Notes: a model not told the origin generated them from the letters alone. 64,000 nucleotides of DNA from Knoxdaviesia capensis (GCA_001510575.1 LNGK01000012.1:766389-830388); one strand, 5' to 3'; positions 9,643 through 22,212 are shown, counted from the first letter of the stretch. Made by a program: numbers and translations.

Positions 9643-11213
9643 TTACTGCAGCAATCGAGTTAGAAAACAGGGAAACGGAAACGAGGACCACGAAAACGAG
9701 AAATCAAAAAGAGTATTCAAGGTCATTGAACATCTTGAAGTTTTCGTGTTCTCGTCTCAGACACGTACCTGAGGAGGTCCAGCGGGAATGGCGCCAGGAG
9801 CTCCAGGGTGAGGTCCGGCAGGGCCCTGGGGACCGGGAGGTCCCTGGGGTCCACCGGGTCCACCAAAGTGCTGCGGGCCATAGCCGGCGTGACCAGGGCC
9901 GCCACCCATACTCATGTAGTGGGGAGGAGGGGGGGCAGGGCGGTAAGGGGTGCCAATACCTGAGTTGTTCTGGGAACGGCCCCAGCTCAGACGAACACGG
10001 GAGTTTCCAATTGGGTAGCCCTGCATCTGGTTGATGGCCATCTCAGCAGCGTGACGGTGCACAAACTGGACGAATCCACAGCCCTTTCCGGGGGGGATCT
10101 TGACGTATGTAATTTCTCCGAATCCCTGGAAGAAGGAGCGGAGCTCATCCTCGGTCACATAGCCACTCAGGCCACCAACGAACACAGTGGTGTTGTTGGG
10201 GTCGGTGAACTGGTTCATCTGCGTGGCAGGGTTGAATCCTCCGTAAGGACCAGCGTTGCCAAAGTTGACAGGCCAGCCAAGCTGAGACTGCGGGACACCA
10301 GGCATCATAGGGGGCGCCTGGGAGCCACCACCATGGTGGCCACCAAAACCATGCGACCGATTCTTAGGGGTGGCAGTGGAAATGCGCATGGCGCGGTTTC
10401 CGCAGTAAACGCCCTGCATCTCGTGAAGGGCACGCTGCTGATCAGTCTCGTCAGAGAAGCGGACGAATCCGTAGCCGCGGCTCTGACCGGACATAGCATC
10501 AGTCATGATCTTCGCCGACTTGCACGACGGGAAACGGCCCTGGAACAGAGACACTAGAACATACTCAGTGACTTCCGGACCAAGGTCGCCAACGAAGATT
10601 GAGTACTCAGGGCCACGATCATCACTAATATATCGTCAAAATGGCGCATTAGAGCATGAAAAGAACAAAGAAAGAAAGAAAGAAACCAGCCAAGGAAGTA
10701 TACTATTAGGTGTTCTTGTACTTACCGGCGATCAACAAGGCCACCACCCGAAGCCCAGTTCAGCTTAAAGGAGCGGGTCGAGTTGGGAATTGGAGTTCCA
10801 TGAAGGTTCAGAGCCTTAGTAGCAGCCTCTGCGTTGCCAAACTCGACAAAGCAGTATCCAGCACTAGAGAACATAAGCACGTTAACAAGAATGAAGAGCA
10901 GCACGGACGGTAAGTCAGGTGAAAACGGATTTCATTTCTTACCCAGAGTTCTTGTCGCGGATGACCTTGACTTGGACATTCTCACCAGAGGCGGTGAGCC
11001 AGACACCCTTGATAAAGTTCTCATCCATCCACGGCTCAAGCTCGCCCATCCTGATTGATGAGTTTTGTCAGTATTCACCATCCAGCTCAGGTATGGAAGA
11101 TTAAGGCAAGGATAGAGAACTAACCAGAGTGTGTTCTTAGTAGGCTGTTCACCAGCACCCATAGCACCCATATCAGGGGTGTTACCCGTACCGGCAATTC
11201 CAGGGTAGCTCAT
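9643..11213 (-). CDS. Three-RRM RNA-binding protein of the Csx1/Nam8/TIA-1-like group
   Basis: Exons 11125-11213, 10943-11050, 10726-10863, 10625..9769 (that is, 9769-10624) and a terminal exon starting at 9645 give about 397 aa. RRM1 (about residues 28-105) has NTLWMGELEPWMDE and GYCFVEFGNAEAA. RRM2 (about 118-200) has YSIFVGDLGPEVTEY and SRGYGFVRFSDETDQQRA. RRM3 (about 256-328) has TTVFVGGLSGYVTEDEL and GCGFVQFVHRHAAEMA. The tail is rich in Gly, Pro and Gln. The order and spacing match fission yeast Csx1 (mRNA stability in oxidative stress) and budding yeast Nam8 (U1 snRNP); which role applies here is not decidable from sequence. The last coding exon ends in GPPQ exactly at an intron (9646-9768), and the stop TAA (9643-9645) directly follows the CTGCAG acceptor. 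A large purine-rich region upstream suggests a long leader. Confidence 0.9.
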
Positions 11214-14200
11214 GATGAAAGTAACGAACTAGGTGTTTTCAGCAAGTCAGTATTGATGAAGCACCGCTCGACACAGATGGGATGGGCGGCCGGTCAACTA
11301 TACATACAAAATGCAAACGATTTTAACTAAGGTATGTCGAAAACAGAACCGAATGAAGTCGTAACTTAGGACGCGCCGATCTCTAGAACCCGAAGTCGTA
11401 GATGCGTAAAAATATGATAATAACGAAGGCTTGGAGAATCAGGAAACGAGATAACGAAATCCAGATGCCAAACCGGTACTCCGAAAACACAACCAAGAAT
11501 AAGAGAAGAACAAGGGTCCAGATAAGGTGTCAAGTATGAGTGAGGAACAGAATGAATCTTCACTGATGAAAGATGTTATTAGCCGAGATTAAGAAAGAAA
11601 AATCCAGTCTTTGGGACGATGTCTTTTTGAAATGGAAAGAAAAAAACAAGAGTTCTAACTTGAACGCTGGGGTTAAAAAAGGTGAACAGGAAGGAAAATC
11701 GTGGGGGAGAAGTGATTCGTCCCAGAAGAAGACGATTCAGAGGTGCAACTGTTGATACAACCACGACTATTGCAGTAACCGAAACCTGTTAAAAATAAGA
11801 ATCATCCTCGTCAGTACTATGAATCATGATTTCTTCTGTGTGAAAATCCGGCATCCTGAGTCATTAATGCAATAGTGAATTGATTCTGTGAATATAAATG
11901 CACCCTGTGCATGATCAAGGCCGACGCTTACTCCAGGCAGGAGCAATTTGCCCATGGCATTATTATCTATCTTGGACACTTCCAAGCTTAGAGTCACTGA
12001 GATGTCCAGCAAGAAATTTACAATTCAAGAAACACAAATGCATGTGCCATTGCATAGCAAATGCGCAGCCAGTTGTTTCGGGATATAATCTTGTCATTAG
12101 CCGCTGTCACTGGACAGACAAGTAAGGTTGAGGGGGGGTTTTTTTTTTTTGTTTTGTTTTTGTGATCAAGCATTCAATCGAGATGATGAACTAATAAAAG
12201 AACTGGACAAAAGGCCGGTAGTACTTTGGTTTCAAGAGGTACTGAGGGAGATAAAGTTTGGAATCCAGAAGTTATATGGTGACGACGTATGCGACCGGGT
12301 TAAATCGCGTCGTGTCATCGTGAGTTCACGTCTTGCGCAAAACAGAAGGTATTGGATGTCGCGCTGTATCAGCGACAGGGTCTCTCGCCGTCCATGGATG
12401 ATACCAGGGTACCTGAGCAAGATCGATGGATGATTACGAAACCGAAATGGGTATGATGGATTGCTGGCAAGCAGTATACCGCGAAATCCAGAGAGACAAG
12501 AACTGCTTGAGGCGATATGGTGATGGGCGGATCTAAGGGTTGTCGTCGATCGCGAACGGATACAGCGAGGGCAAATTGGGGCGATATATTTTGATTGGGA
12601 GGGGATTGTGGATGGGATGGAAACGAGGTGAATCGATTGCATCAATACTACTTACTTTTAGGCGCCAGCAAGCACGAAAGAAAAAAAGGGAAAAAAACCA
12701 ACGAGAACTCAACCCTCAAAAAAACACAGAGGGAAAAAAACGAAATGGTCTGGGGAAAAGGAAAAAAACCAAGAATGACGGAAATGAAAAACAAACAGAA
12801 AAGAGAGGAATAGAAAGGTGGAAGAAGGGTGGAAAAGAAAAGAAGTAGGAAGAAGGGGAGGGAAAAAAAACCAGAAAGAGCCAAATGAGGAATACAGGCG
12901 GGGGACAGCACAGGTTCGAAAGCAGCAAAGAGAGGGAAAAAATAGTGTACGAATACTTTCGAGGCGCAAAATGTGGGAAGGTTACGTAAGGGGCCGTGCA
13001 CAAACAGGGCTCGTTTGTGGCGTCAGACAAACGAAAATGTGGCTAAAGGCCAGGAGGACTGACGGACAGTCGGAGTGCTCCAACTCCAAGGACAGGGAAA
13101 CTTCAGGCAGGGGAAAAATACTGGCGACCGCTCCGGTGTCTGTGTGAAGGATTTGTTCGATTCAGACAAGGGTCACTGGACACAAACAGGATAGCTCTAT
13201 ATGCACGGTTCAAGGGGACATGCGATGCCAGCCAGGATGGGGAGCGGGTTGGAGACACCTGACATCACCGGACGACAGCAAACAGAGGGGGACTGGGGCA
13301 AGATGAAATGGTACGCAGATTTCGCTATCAAAAGAGAGCTTCGGGAAGAAGGGGAGAAGTGGAAGAAGGAAAACTATTGGCGGAACTTACTCAATGAAAC
13401 AACGTCAAGCAAATTGCTGAGGATATAACGAAGGGGGGACGGGAAACGACGAACGAGGGAGAGAAGAGGAAAAAGAATCAGGAGAGTCGTGAAAACGAAA
13501 CAAACGATGAGAAGGAAGAAGAAAGATTAAAATTGAAAGAACGAAGTTCGACAAGTCTGAGCCAGACAAAATACGAGGTAGATGGAGTTAGAGGGCGGGG
13601 GAAGACGAAGAGAGGAGAGAGCTAGCGGGCAACTGCTGTCTTGCACCACTGAACTGCGAAATGCGGCCGAGAAAGGACGTCAGAGCTAACACGGGAGGCA
13701 TATATTGAACAGCTTTAGGGAAGTCATATGTTCCCTGTTCACCGTCGATCGGTCAATTGTAACGGAAATTTTATCATGGCAACCTCACTGGTCGGTAGAG
13801 AACTATTCGATGGCCAATACTGAACCGTGTTCAAAATCATGAGATACTACCTATGTCGGTACACTGCCGCTTCAACGACGGGAAGCCTCAGAAAACGTAA
13901 GAAACTTTGAATTTTGAATTTTGAGTGAGGCACCTGTCGGCAGTGAACGCGTAGGGATTTCTCAAGGGGTTACCGGACTCTGACGTACAAGGTGCAGCGA
14001 CGAGATGCAGTACAACACCACCAAGTCAAGAGGGATCGTTTCGCAGAATTGAATAGCTGTTGCGGCCAAGATGGAATGCCCCCTCAGAGTAGTAGATCCC
14101 TTCATACCAATGGAGTATGTTCATTTCGCTGGCATATCGTTCATCCGACAGAGCTTGAATAAAAGCTTGATATAGAGACGGAATAGCCGTTTTGGACGTG

Positions 14201-16032
14201 CTCTGTCGCGTCATATCTACGGCATTTCCTGTAACCACAGCTAGAGACCTGCCAAGGGCCTAGCATTCCATTTCGCTAACCAGGGAGCAGAAACATGTTC
14301 CACTTCGGCCTGGAAACAGCCTGTCTACGATGTGCCTACACAGCTATACCACAGTACCTACCAACTCGGTGCATACCTATGTTCGACACACCATATGCGT
14401 AGATATGTACAAGGGGCCCGCCCTGATGGAGTGGTGACTTTCTCAATCAAAGGTTCTAGCACATCATTACACAGTTTTATTTTGGGGTTTTCAGCCAGGC
14501 TGGTATAATGAGAAATAGGAGAGCGCCCCGAAGGGTACCATTCTTCAGGGTTCAGTGAAGAGGACTCGTTTCCCTTCAGTGAGTTCGGACCATCTTCAGC
14601 AGGGGATGGAAGGCGAAAGAAGCCACACAGACGTCGCTACCCCTCTTAACAATTCGTTTGTGGCGTAGGAAGAAGAAGAAATCGCTATTCATAGCTCCCT
14701 GGCCCCCCCTCAAAAATTTCTAGTGGCGAAAACCAAGCCGTCGTCGGATTCTTATTCGACTAAATGCGAATGCGGCCTTTGATAGAACTCTCAATTGCTA
14801 GAATCTCGAGTTTCCTTCGTTTCTCAAGTGGCCAGGTTCAACGACCAGGTTCAACATCTGAACATTCTTGGTGCGAAAAACGGGGCAGGCTGCAGGATGT
14901 ATGTCATCACTTCATGTTACCACATCCATGCAGCTAGGGTGGGACACCGAGATGTACAGTAGGGCTTCCATTCGTTTCTATTCGCCAATGGAACTGTTTT
15001 AGATTATCGTCTGGTCACCCAATCATATCGCGAGGAAAGCTCCATACTCTATCATGTAGGGTTAGGGTTGGGTTCTAATCATGCTTCACAACCTAAATTT
15101 TCTCAGTATCTGCTGGAAATAGGACAGACCTAAACTTCAACTACACACAACTACTTCGAAGATAATCGCTAAAATAACTTATCCACCCAGGTAGTTACGG
15201 GAAAATTCATGCTGGCCACTCACGGAGAATTATTTGTATACCCCTCCTCTTAACACACCCAAGTATACCAGAAGACTCCCTCCAAGTTATAATATACTAA
15301 CAGAAGTCACTACAGGATGGATGGTGTTATGACCTGGAAGCAGAGTAGTAAAACTGAACTCTTTAAAGTTCAACAACTCGCACATGATAGGGTTAATAGG
15401 GTTACACCATATAGGCTTCTCCATTTACGTCAGAACAAACATGACCTACCTGCCCTATATTAACTGAGAAGGGCAGAATTTGGCGGGGAATATTATATCT
15501 GCTTTTTCAACCTGTCACTAGTATCTAAATATCATGCCTGAAACCTTTTGCACTTTCACTCCCACACATTTTCTATATGGAAAGCAATGAGATAGAGCTA
15601 GTATATTTTGCTTCTTTTATTCCTAACTCTCTCTTCTTGTCCTACTGCACTATGGATTTATAGGGCTCTGCGTGACATATATTCTCTTATATTGGTGAGC
15701 TCAACTCTCGGTCCTGCCCCTCCTCAGGTAATAATCTCAGGTTGGAAAACGACTTAAATACATGCCCAGGCACGTAAGGAAGTCGATATATAGGTATATA
15801 TGTAGCTAACACATTCCCCTCCTTCCTTTCTAGAAACTGCTTTGTTGAGGGTGAATGACTTCTTTGAAAACTGCCTGGCTTTTTTATGTCCACAAATAGC
15901 ATAAAGAAACAAGTGGCCACCAACCAGCCTCATCAACCCAAACTTCTCTTTCCGAATTTCCCCCTCTAATTTTCCCCCACTATCTTTCTTTTCTCAACAA
16001 CGCTGTGCTTATATGCGATAACAGCATTCTCG
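11214..16032. other. 4.8-kb gene-poor region upstream of both the RRM gene and the UBX gene
   Basis: No protein gene is supported. From about 12,650 to 13,620 the plus strand is strongly purine-rich, with runs such as A6-A8 and GGGAA. In the minus sense this is the pyrimidine-rich leader or promoter typical of the RRM gene, which implies a leader of well over 1 kb. A G7T12 block lies at about 12,134-12,152. Positions 14,600-15,950 are AT-richer and carry telobox-like motifs at 15057-15074 and 15388-15404. The last about 60 bp before 16033 are pyrimidine-rich, as expected for the UBX gene leader. ORFs of 60-137 aa here are composition artefacts. Confidence 0.5.
15057..15404 (+). promoter_or_regulatory. 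Two groups of telobox/telomere-like repeats upstream of the UBX gene
   Basis: Positions 15057-15074 read TAGGGTTAGGGTTGGGTT, about two and a half telomere-type units. Positions 15388-15395 and 15397-15404 each read TAGGGTTA. They lie about 0.6-1.0 kb upstream of the UBX gene start. They could be binding sites for a telobox factor or a small relic of telomeric repeat; two short groups do not separate these options. Confidence 0.3.
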
Positions 16033-17753
16033 ATGGACGACATTGAGAGCTTTCGTGATATAACGGGCTGCACCGCCCAGGTTGCCCGAAGCTATCTGGA
16101 AATGACTTCAGGTGATCTGAGCGAAGCCATCCAACTCTTTTTTGAGAGCCCTGATCTTCACGCAAGCTTACAGAATCCGGTCCATCCTGCGACGTCCACC
16201 ACAACCACTACAGAGGCGCGCCCCTCGCGACGACAACTGGGCCGTGAAGACTCGAACGGCGTGATACATATCGATAGCGACGAAGAAACCGCCATGACGA
16301 TAGATGACGAGGACGATTTCAACGACGATGATTCGGTGCGTGGAGTGGGGCGAGACGACCACGAAGCAGATGCGGCAGAAGCTGCGCGAATCGCTCTCCA
16401 GGCACAGCAAGACGAGGATGCCGCCATGGCACGGCGCCTTCAGGAGGAGCTCTACTCTGGGTCCGGGGGTGCTCAGTCTTTGGATGATGTACGGTCTCCC
16501 ATTGCGAGAACTACGGAGACCCTTATTGCTCCTGATTACACAACCATGGGCTTTGAAGACCCGAGCGAGCTTGAACGTCTTCAGCGGCGACAGCAGGAAC
16601 AGCGACGTCTAGGTGAGTGCATATTACCAACTGAATGAGATTCATACAAATATTTGTTTAGGATCGCTGCGCGATTCGACCCCCCAGAGTCTAACCGAAT
16701 TTATGGGTGTCTGCTTCTATAGATCGACCTTCTAACCCTTTCAGCCATTCTGTGTGGGACGACCCCTCACCGGTGACGGGTGCAAACGCGAGTAGCCACT
16801 CCCGTCGCTTGGCCGATCTCTTCCGACCCCCCTACGACCTGATTTCGCGATTCACATGGGACGAGGCTCGTGATCAAGGAAAAGAGGATAAGAAGTGGAT
16901 TCTAGTGAATCTTCAAGACATGAGCGACTTCCACTGCCAGGCGCTGAATCGAGATATCTGGAGAGACTCTAGCATCCAGGAGCTGGTCAAAGAGAGTTTC
17001 ATCTTTCTGCAATACGCCAAAGACGATGCTGCCGCCGACCAATACTTGACATTTTACTTTCCCGGTCAGCAACACGAAAATCCCGACAACTACCCTCACG
17101 TGTCCATCGTCGATCCTCGAACGGGAGAACAGGTCAAGGTTTGGAGCGGCCGGCCCTTCCCTCCCGCCTCTGAGTTCCATTCGCAGCTTGTAGAGTTTTT
17201 GGACCGATACAGCCTTTCGGCAAACAGCAAGAATCCCGTTGCCAAGGCCCCCGCCCGCCGTGCCCGGACCTTGGACATTGACCGAATGACCGAGGATGAG
17301 ATGCTGGAAATGGCCCTCCAGAACAGTCTTGCGGGCGGTGGTGCGGAGCAAACGGGAAACGAGTCTCCAAGACCGTCAGGCGTAATCGACCCCGATTCTC
17401 TTACGAAGTCCCCTGCGCTTACCTCGACACTCCTCCCCACAGAACCGGCCTCACAGTTCTCCAAGATTGCGAGTGACCAGTCTCATATCGAGCCGGATAA
17501 TGACCCGGCAACTACGACGCGCATACAGTTCCGTCACTCGGGTGGACGGATTATTCGAAGATTTAAACTGGATGACACAGTTGAACGGCTTTACGAGTGG
17601 CTCAAGGCTGAGCCACTGGAGGGCAAGGAAGGCGTTGAGTTTGAGCTCAAGCGTATGCCTCAAGGCCATGACTTGATTGAGCGGCTCCATGAGACTATTT
17701 CCGAGGCTGGCCTGAAGCAGGGAACAGTGATGATTGAGTTTATTGAGGAGTAG
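16033..17753 (+). CDS. UBX-domain protein (UBA-UAS-UIM-UBX, UBXD7/Ubx5-like Cdc48 adaptor)
   Basis: Exons 16033-16612 and 16723-17753 encode about 536 aa. The order matches UBXD7/Ubx5, which links Cdc48/p97 to ubiquitylated substrates. A UBA-like domain (residues 1-45) has FRDITGCTAQVARSYLEMT and SEAIQLFFES. An acidic linker follows, then a thioredoxin-like UAS domain (about 217-355) with KKWILVNLQDMSDFHCQALN. A UIM (about 383-397) reads MTEDEMLEMALQNSL. The C-terminal UBX (about 456-536) runs from TTRIQFRHSGGRIIRRFKLDD to MIEFIEE. The intron 16613-16722 (GTGAGT donor, CTAAC branch, CTATAG acceptor) restores the frame into DRPSNPFSHSVWDD. A nearer acceptor at 16660-16661 would shift the frame and truncate the protein before UAS. 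In the UBX loop, where FPR is usual, this protein has MPQG, which may weaken Cdc48 binding (inference). Confidence 0.92.
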
Positions 17754-19871
17754 ATACCCCGAAGGAGTAGAGGATAGGTTTATGTGCATGCGAAGGGATC
17801 GGGTTAGGATGCCATGTTTTGGTGCTAGAGTGGGGTTCCGGAATTCTCGTTTTATCTTCGGTTCGGTGCAAATCATTTTTTTCTTTTCACTATTTTGTTT
17901 TTCTCTCTCCCGTGAAGTCAGCTGCTCTTTTGTATGCATTGGTTCTAGAGTTCTGACCATCATTATCTCCTTTTCTTGCTTGGGATCTTGGGAATGCACA
18001 CGATTTCGGTTCTGTCTTTTTGCGAAGTTAAATGGAGGCAGATGAGTTTCAGACCGGAGCAGAGATTTTGAAGACCTTTGCACGGAGTATAGCACAACTA
18101 CGGGTGGCTATTAGAGTTGATCTTGCTTCAACTTAATGAATTGCTATGATAGCTCGATAGACTAGGCATACATGGAAGGACTCTACTCATCCCATAATCC
18201 ACTGCTTTCTTGAAATCGGAGACGGAACTTCCACCATGCCCAACTACTAGGCACAGCATCGAGTCGCCAAAAATGTGGAAAACTGTGCCGTGGTTCGACC
18301 AAGTAACTATGGGCATCCCCCGTTTACATATTTATGGCCCAAACGCATCGTTGACGCAGTAACGCTAATATATGTCCGAGTGAGTTTAACACCCGGGTTG
18401 TTAAAACGAGGGAAACAGGAAGGAAACAGGCACTTATATAGGGAAACGGCGCCGTTCTGGTGCCATGCACCGCCATATTCCGTTTACAGACTCATCTTGC
18501 GATACAGAGTTGGCCAGACAGCCACACCTGTGCGAAAGTGAGACTGGGGCAGCGGTTGCCAACCTGCATGTGGCCGGTTTATGGACGTCAAAACATGACT
18601 AGGATTTACAGCGTCAGTCATGTTCACGCCAGGTATAATACCTTTATTGGATTAGCGCAGTCAAGTTTGGTACATAGTAACGCGGTACTAAACGAGGCAG
18701 GCCACACTTTACAGGAACGAGCATTCAATAACAACCCTCACATCCAAGCGCGCATCAAAGCGCAGGCACCCCGCCTAATTCATATTTCCAGCATCAACAT
18801 TATTGGGACACGTAGGTTTGACTTCACTATTTTCTAGCTCACAGATCCTAGCTCTTACTACAACGGGCCACGCGGAGCGGAATCACTTTATGCGTATTTC
18901 CCTCGTGTCCCGATATTGCGTTCAACTCTGGTTCTGAATTGTTGTGATACTTCTTCATTTACTCTGTTTACTTGCACTATCCCTGACACTGAATGCCTTC
19001 GTTCTCTATTGCTTTCCTTTCCAACCTCTACCCGGCTCTTTCTTGTTTTCTTCAATCGCAAACCGCCACCTTGGCTAGTGTTGTGTTCCTCCAATCGATT
19101 TCCGTTGACCGTCAAATCGAGAAACTTCACAGTCCCTTCCCAGGTTTTCTCTCCCTTCTTTTTCTTTTCCTTTTGTCCTGATTTTGCATCTACCCCGTTG
19201 AATATTGTGCAACATATAAACCGTACAGGTATGCACCCCAACTCCCTCCCATATTCATGTCTTCCGCACCTAAGTGAACATCCCTCTTCTGTGACCACCG
19301 CATTTCTGTCTCAGGTACAATCTCATTGTGTGAGGCTTGCGGGCGGCCATAAGCGCGTTGCGGCTCGAAGAATTTCCGAGCTTTCGACATAACCCATTGA
19401 TACTAACGGGGTTTTCTGGCCTTTTTCCTTTGCAGTCTGGGGCGGGTTTTTTTTTATCCTGGTAATAGCTCAGGTTTCTTCGATCCCTCCTCTGGTTTCA
19501 CTATTTCTTCTTTTGTTCACCGGCCCGACAAGAAGCCAATTCTGGACCAGATCCTCTTCTCCCTCATGCCGAAGTATAACGGTATTTTGAGCAACGAGGG
19601 AAGCCATTACTAGGCTCCTTTCTCTACTTTACATTCTTTACTCTTTGCTTTTCTTTTTTCTTTCATCTTTGGCCACTTCCCTCTCACTTCCGCTTCCGAA
19701 ACCCGTCCGATCCCGAAATCTCGACGCTTCAGCATAGTGACGGTTTGCCCAGAGGACAAGAAACCGAACAAGTGGAATCAGGAAGCTGTGGGTAGGAGTG
19801 TTCGAACGCCTTTGACGATCCTGGTGCCGCTGTGGCTTTTGGCTTTGGCGTTTTCTTCCACAGAGCCAATC
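17754..19871. promoter_or_regulatory. 2.1-kb intergenic region with a long pyrimidine-rich kinase leader
   Basis: No gene is supported. Positions 17,760-18,050 should hold the 3' UTR of the UBX gene. From about 18,950 to 19,720 the plus strand is rich in C and T, suggesting a long 5' leader of the kinase gene. A short upstream ORF in that stretch runs from 19566 to 19613 (15 codons plus stop), about 260 bp before the kinase start. Confidence 0.45.
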
Positions 19872-22212
19872 ATGACAGACAAAGACCGCCATCTCGATGA
19901 TGCAAACGAGGCGCAAGACCCCGAGCTCCTCTATACGAAGGAGTACTGTATAGGAGGTGGCAGCTTCGGCAAAGTCTTCAAAGGGTGAGTGCTGGCTCCT
20001 CGTGTAGCTGTGTTTGGTCCCTCAGGCGATATATGAGGTCCCCGGGTCTTCATGTTCGACACAACTTTTCTAACGTTTGGCTTTTCGGCTGCTTCTCTCT
20101 ACAGCGTCGACAAACGGACCGGTCAAGCAGTTGCCATCAAAGTTATCGACATTGAAAGCGCCGAGGATGAGGTCGAGGATATCATCCAAGAAATTGCGAT
20201 TCTCTCGGAGCTCCAGTCACCCTATGTCACCAAATACTATGGATCATACGCGAAGGGAGCCGAGCTATGGATCGTCATGGAGTTTTGCTCTGGGGGCAGC
20301 TGTGCTGATCTCATGAAGCCGGGCCTGATTGGAGAGGATTACATTGCCATAATCGTTCGTGAGCTTTTGCTCGGACTGGAATATTTACATGCGGACAAGA
20401 AACTGCATCGTGATGTGAAAGGTGTGTATCCTCAAGGTTTCCCCGCTGCTGAGACCTGCATTTGATGATATAATACTAATCAGTCCGGCACTATCAGCCG
20501 CCAATGTTCTGCTGACTGCCAACGGCCAAGTTAAATTGGCAGATTTTGGTGTGTCGGGCCAACTTTCTGCAACAATGACCAAGAAAAATACCTTTGTCGG
20601 CACGCCGTTTTGGATGGCCCCGGAGGTCATCAAGCAGTCCGGATATGACCACAAGGCCGATATATGGTCATTAGGAATCACAGCTTTGGAACTAGCCAAC
20701 GGCGAGCCGCCTTATGCCGACATCCACCCCATGAAGGTTCTATTTCTCATTCCCAAAAACCCTCCACCGCGCCTAGAGGGAAACTTTACGAAGGCATTCA
20801 AAGACTTTGTTGAGTTGTGCCTGAAGAGGGATCCCAAGGACCGACCCTCTGCCAAGGATTTGCTTCGACATCCGTTCATTCGAAGAGCCAAGAAGACTTC
20901 ATACTTGACCGAGCTGATTGAGCGACACAATCGGTACGCGGCGACACACAAGAACGACGACGATGACAGCTTTGAGTCGCATGAAGAGGGCATGACGGAA
21001 CGCGGCGACCCTTCAATGAATGAAGATATGTGGGACTTTGGAACCGTCAGACTGGTCAGTGATCGTGGCGGTGTTGTCCACCGTCCAGGGCTGAATGCTA
21101 TGGATGAATCAGCGACAAATGCTCGTGCTTCACGGCCTTTGGAGAGCGACGACTATGGCGAGCGACCTAGGGAGAACAGCCCGTCCAAATTGAAAGACTA
21201 CCCCAAGCTTGCTGCTGATACGCTCAAGGGCTCGACTGGCACTGCAAGACAGGTGTCGCCTCAACGAAAGCCGGTTCCACAGGTGGCTCAAGTCTCGCCT
21301 AGCAAATTCCCACTCCCGCCTTCGGCACAAAAGAGTGATACTAGAACCGACATGGATACGTCCAGGCGCGCGCGCGCAGCAGCGCCGCCCACTCCATCGT
21401 CAGTGTCGTCGCAAACTTCCAGCGCCTATGATCGGGCTCTTCAGGAGCAACTACAGAGGGACATGGGCGATATGAATCTTGGTGCTGCAGTTCAGATCGG
21501 TCAGGCGAATGGCCACAGTGTCCAGGTTGCTGCGCAACAGGTAGCGAGACCTGTGCAAAAGGTTATGCCTCTGGTTCTTCCTGAGATACCTCCCTTTAGA
21601 GGTGGACAGGCCCAACCCCAAGTCCAGCCACAATTACAGACGCCACAGCCCCCAGTCCACCAACAACAGCCCCAAGTACAGCAACAACAATACCAGCAGC
21701 CCAAGTTGTTACCGGTGCCCGCACAAACACAGAGTAGAGTTCCATCAGGCTCCAGTCAGAAACCTGCACCCATCTCAACGACTAGTCTCCAGTCGAAAAT
21801 GCTGTCTCCTGGACTACCGGAGCCACCCACGCCTTCATCATTCCCTTCACTGGCTCCAGCTAACTCTAATGGAGAACTGGATGCACTGAACGATGTTATA
21901 TTCCCGGCGTTGGAAGAGGCGTTGAAGAGGCGGCAAATTTGCCTCCAGCAGGCATTTGGCCCGTGGGCTGGTTCCTCTACAGACCGGAATCCGACTGAGG
22001 TATCGGTCCAGCAACAAAGAGCCGAGCATGCACATGAGAAACTGCGCAAACTTGTGTATAAGCTAGCACATGTTTGTAAGGAGATCGATCATTACGACAA
22101 GGCTGAGCCTGTTGGCATGGGACAAGATGCCGGAACGTTTTTGGAGGGTCTACTGGAGGAGATCCTGGTCCGGGTTGAACCTTTGGATGAAGAGGAGACG
22201 TCGACAAGATGA
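19872..22212 (+). CDS. Ste20-type protein kinase, GCK-III/YSK group (MST3/Sid1-like)
   Basis: Exons 19872-19984, 20105-20421 and 20498-22212 encode about 714 aa. The N-terminal kinase domain has the glycine loop IGGGSFGKVFKG, split by the first intron. It continues with the ATP lysine in QAVAIKVID, the catalytic loop HRDVKAANVLL split by the second intron, DFGVSGQL, and GTPFWMAPEVI with WSLGITALELANGEPPYAD, all intact. SYLTELIERHNRY follows the kinase domain, as in MST3/YSK and fungal GCK-III kinases. A long Gln/Pro-rich linker (encoded about 21,500-21,800) precedes a conserved helical C-terminus (DALNDVIFPALEEALKRRQ) that may be a partner-binding or dimerisation region. Fungal members act in septation, polarity or cell-wall signalling. 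Whether this is the Sid1/SepL or the MST-1 orthologue needs a tree. The start was chosen as the first ATG in frame after the upstream stop. Confidence 0.92.

Noticed and set aside
12128..12969. Several short ORFs on both strands in the A/G-rich region
   Set aside because: They are Lys/Glu/Arg-rich on one strand and Phe/Ser-rich on the other, as expected from purine-rich DNA.
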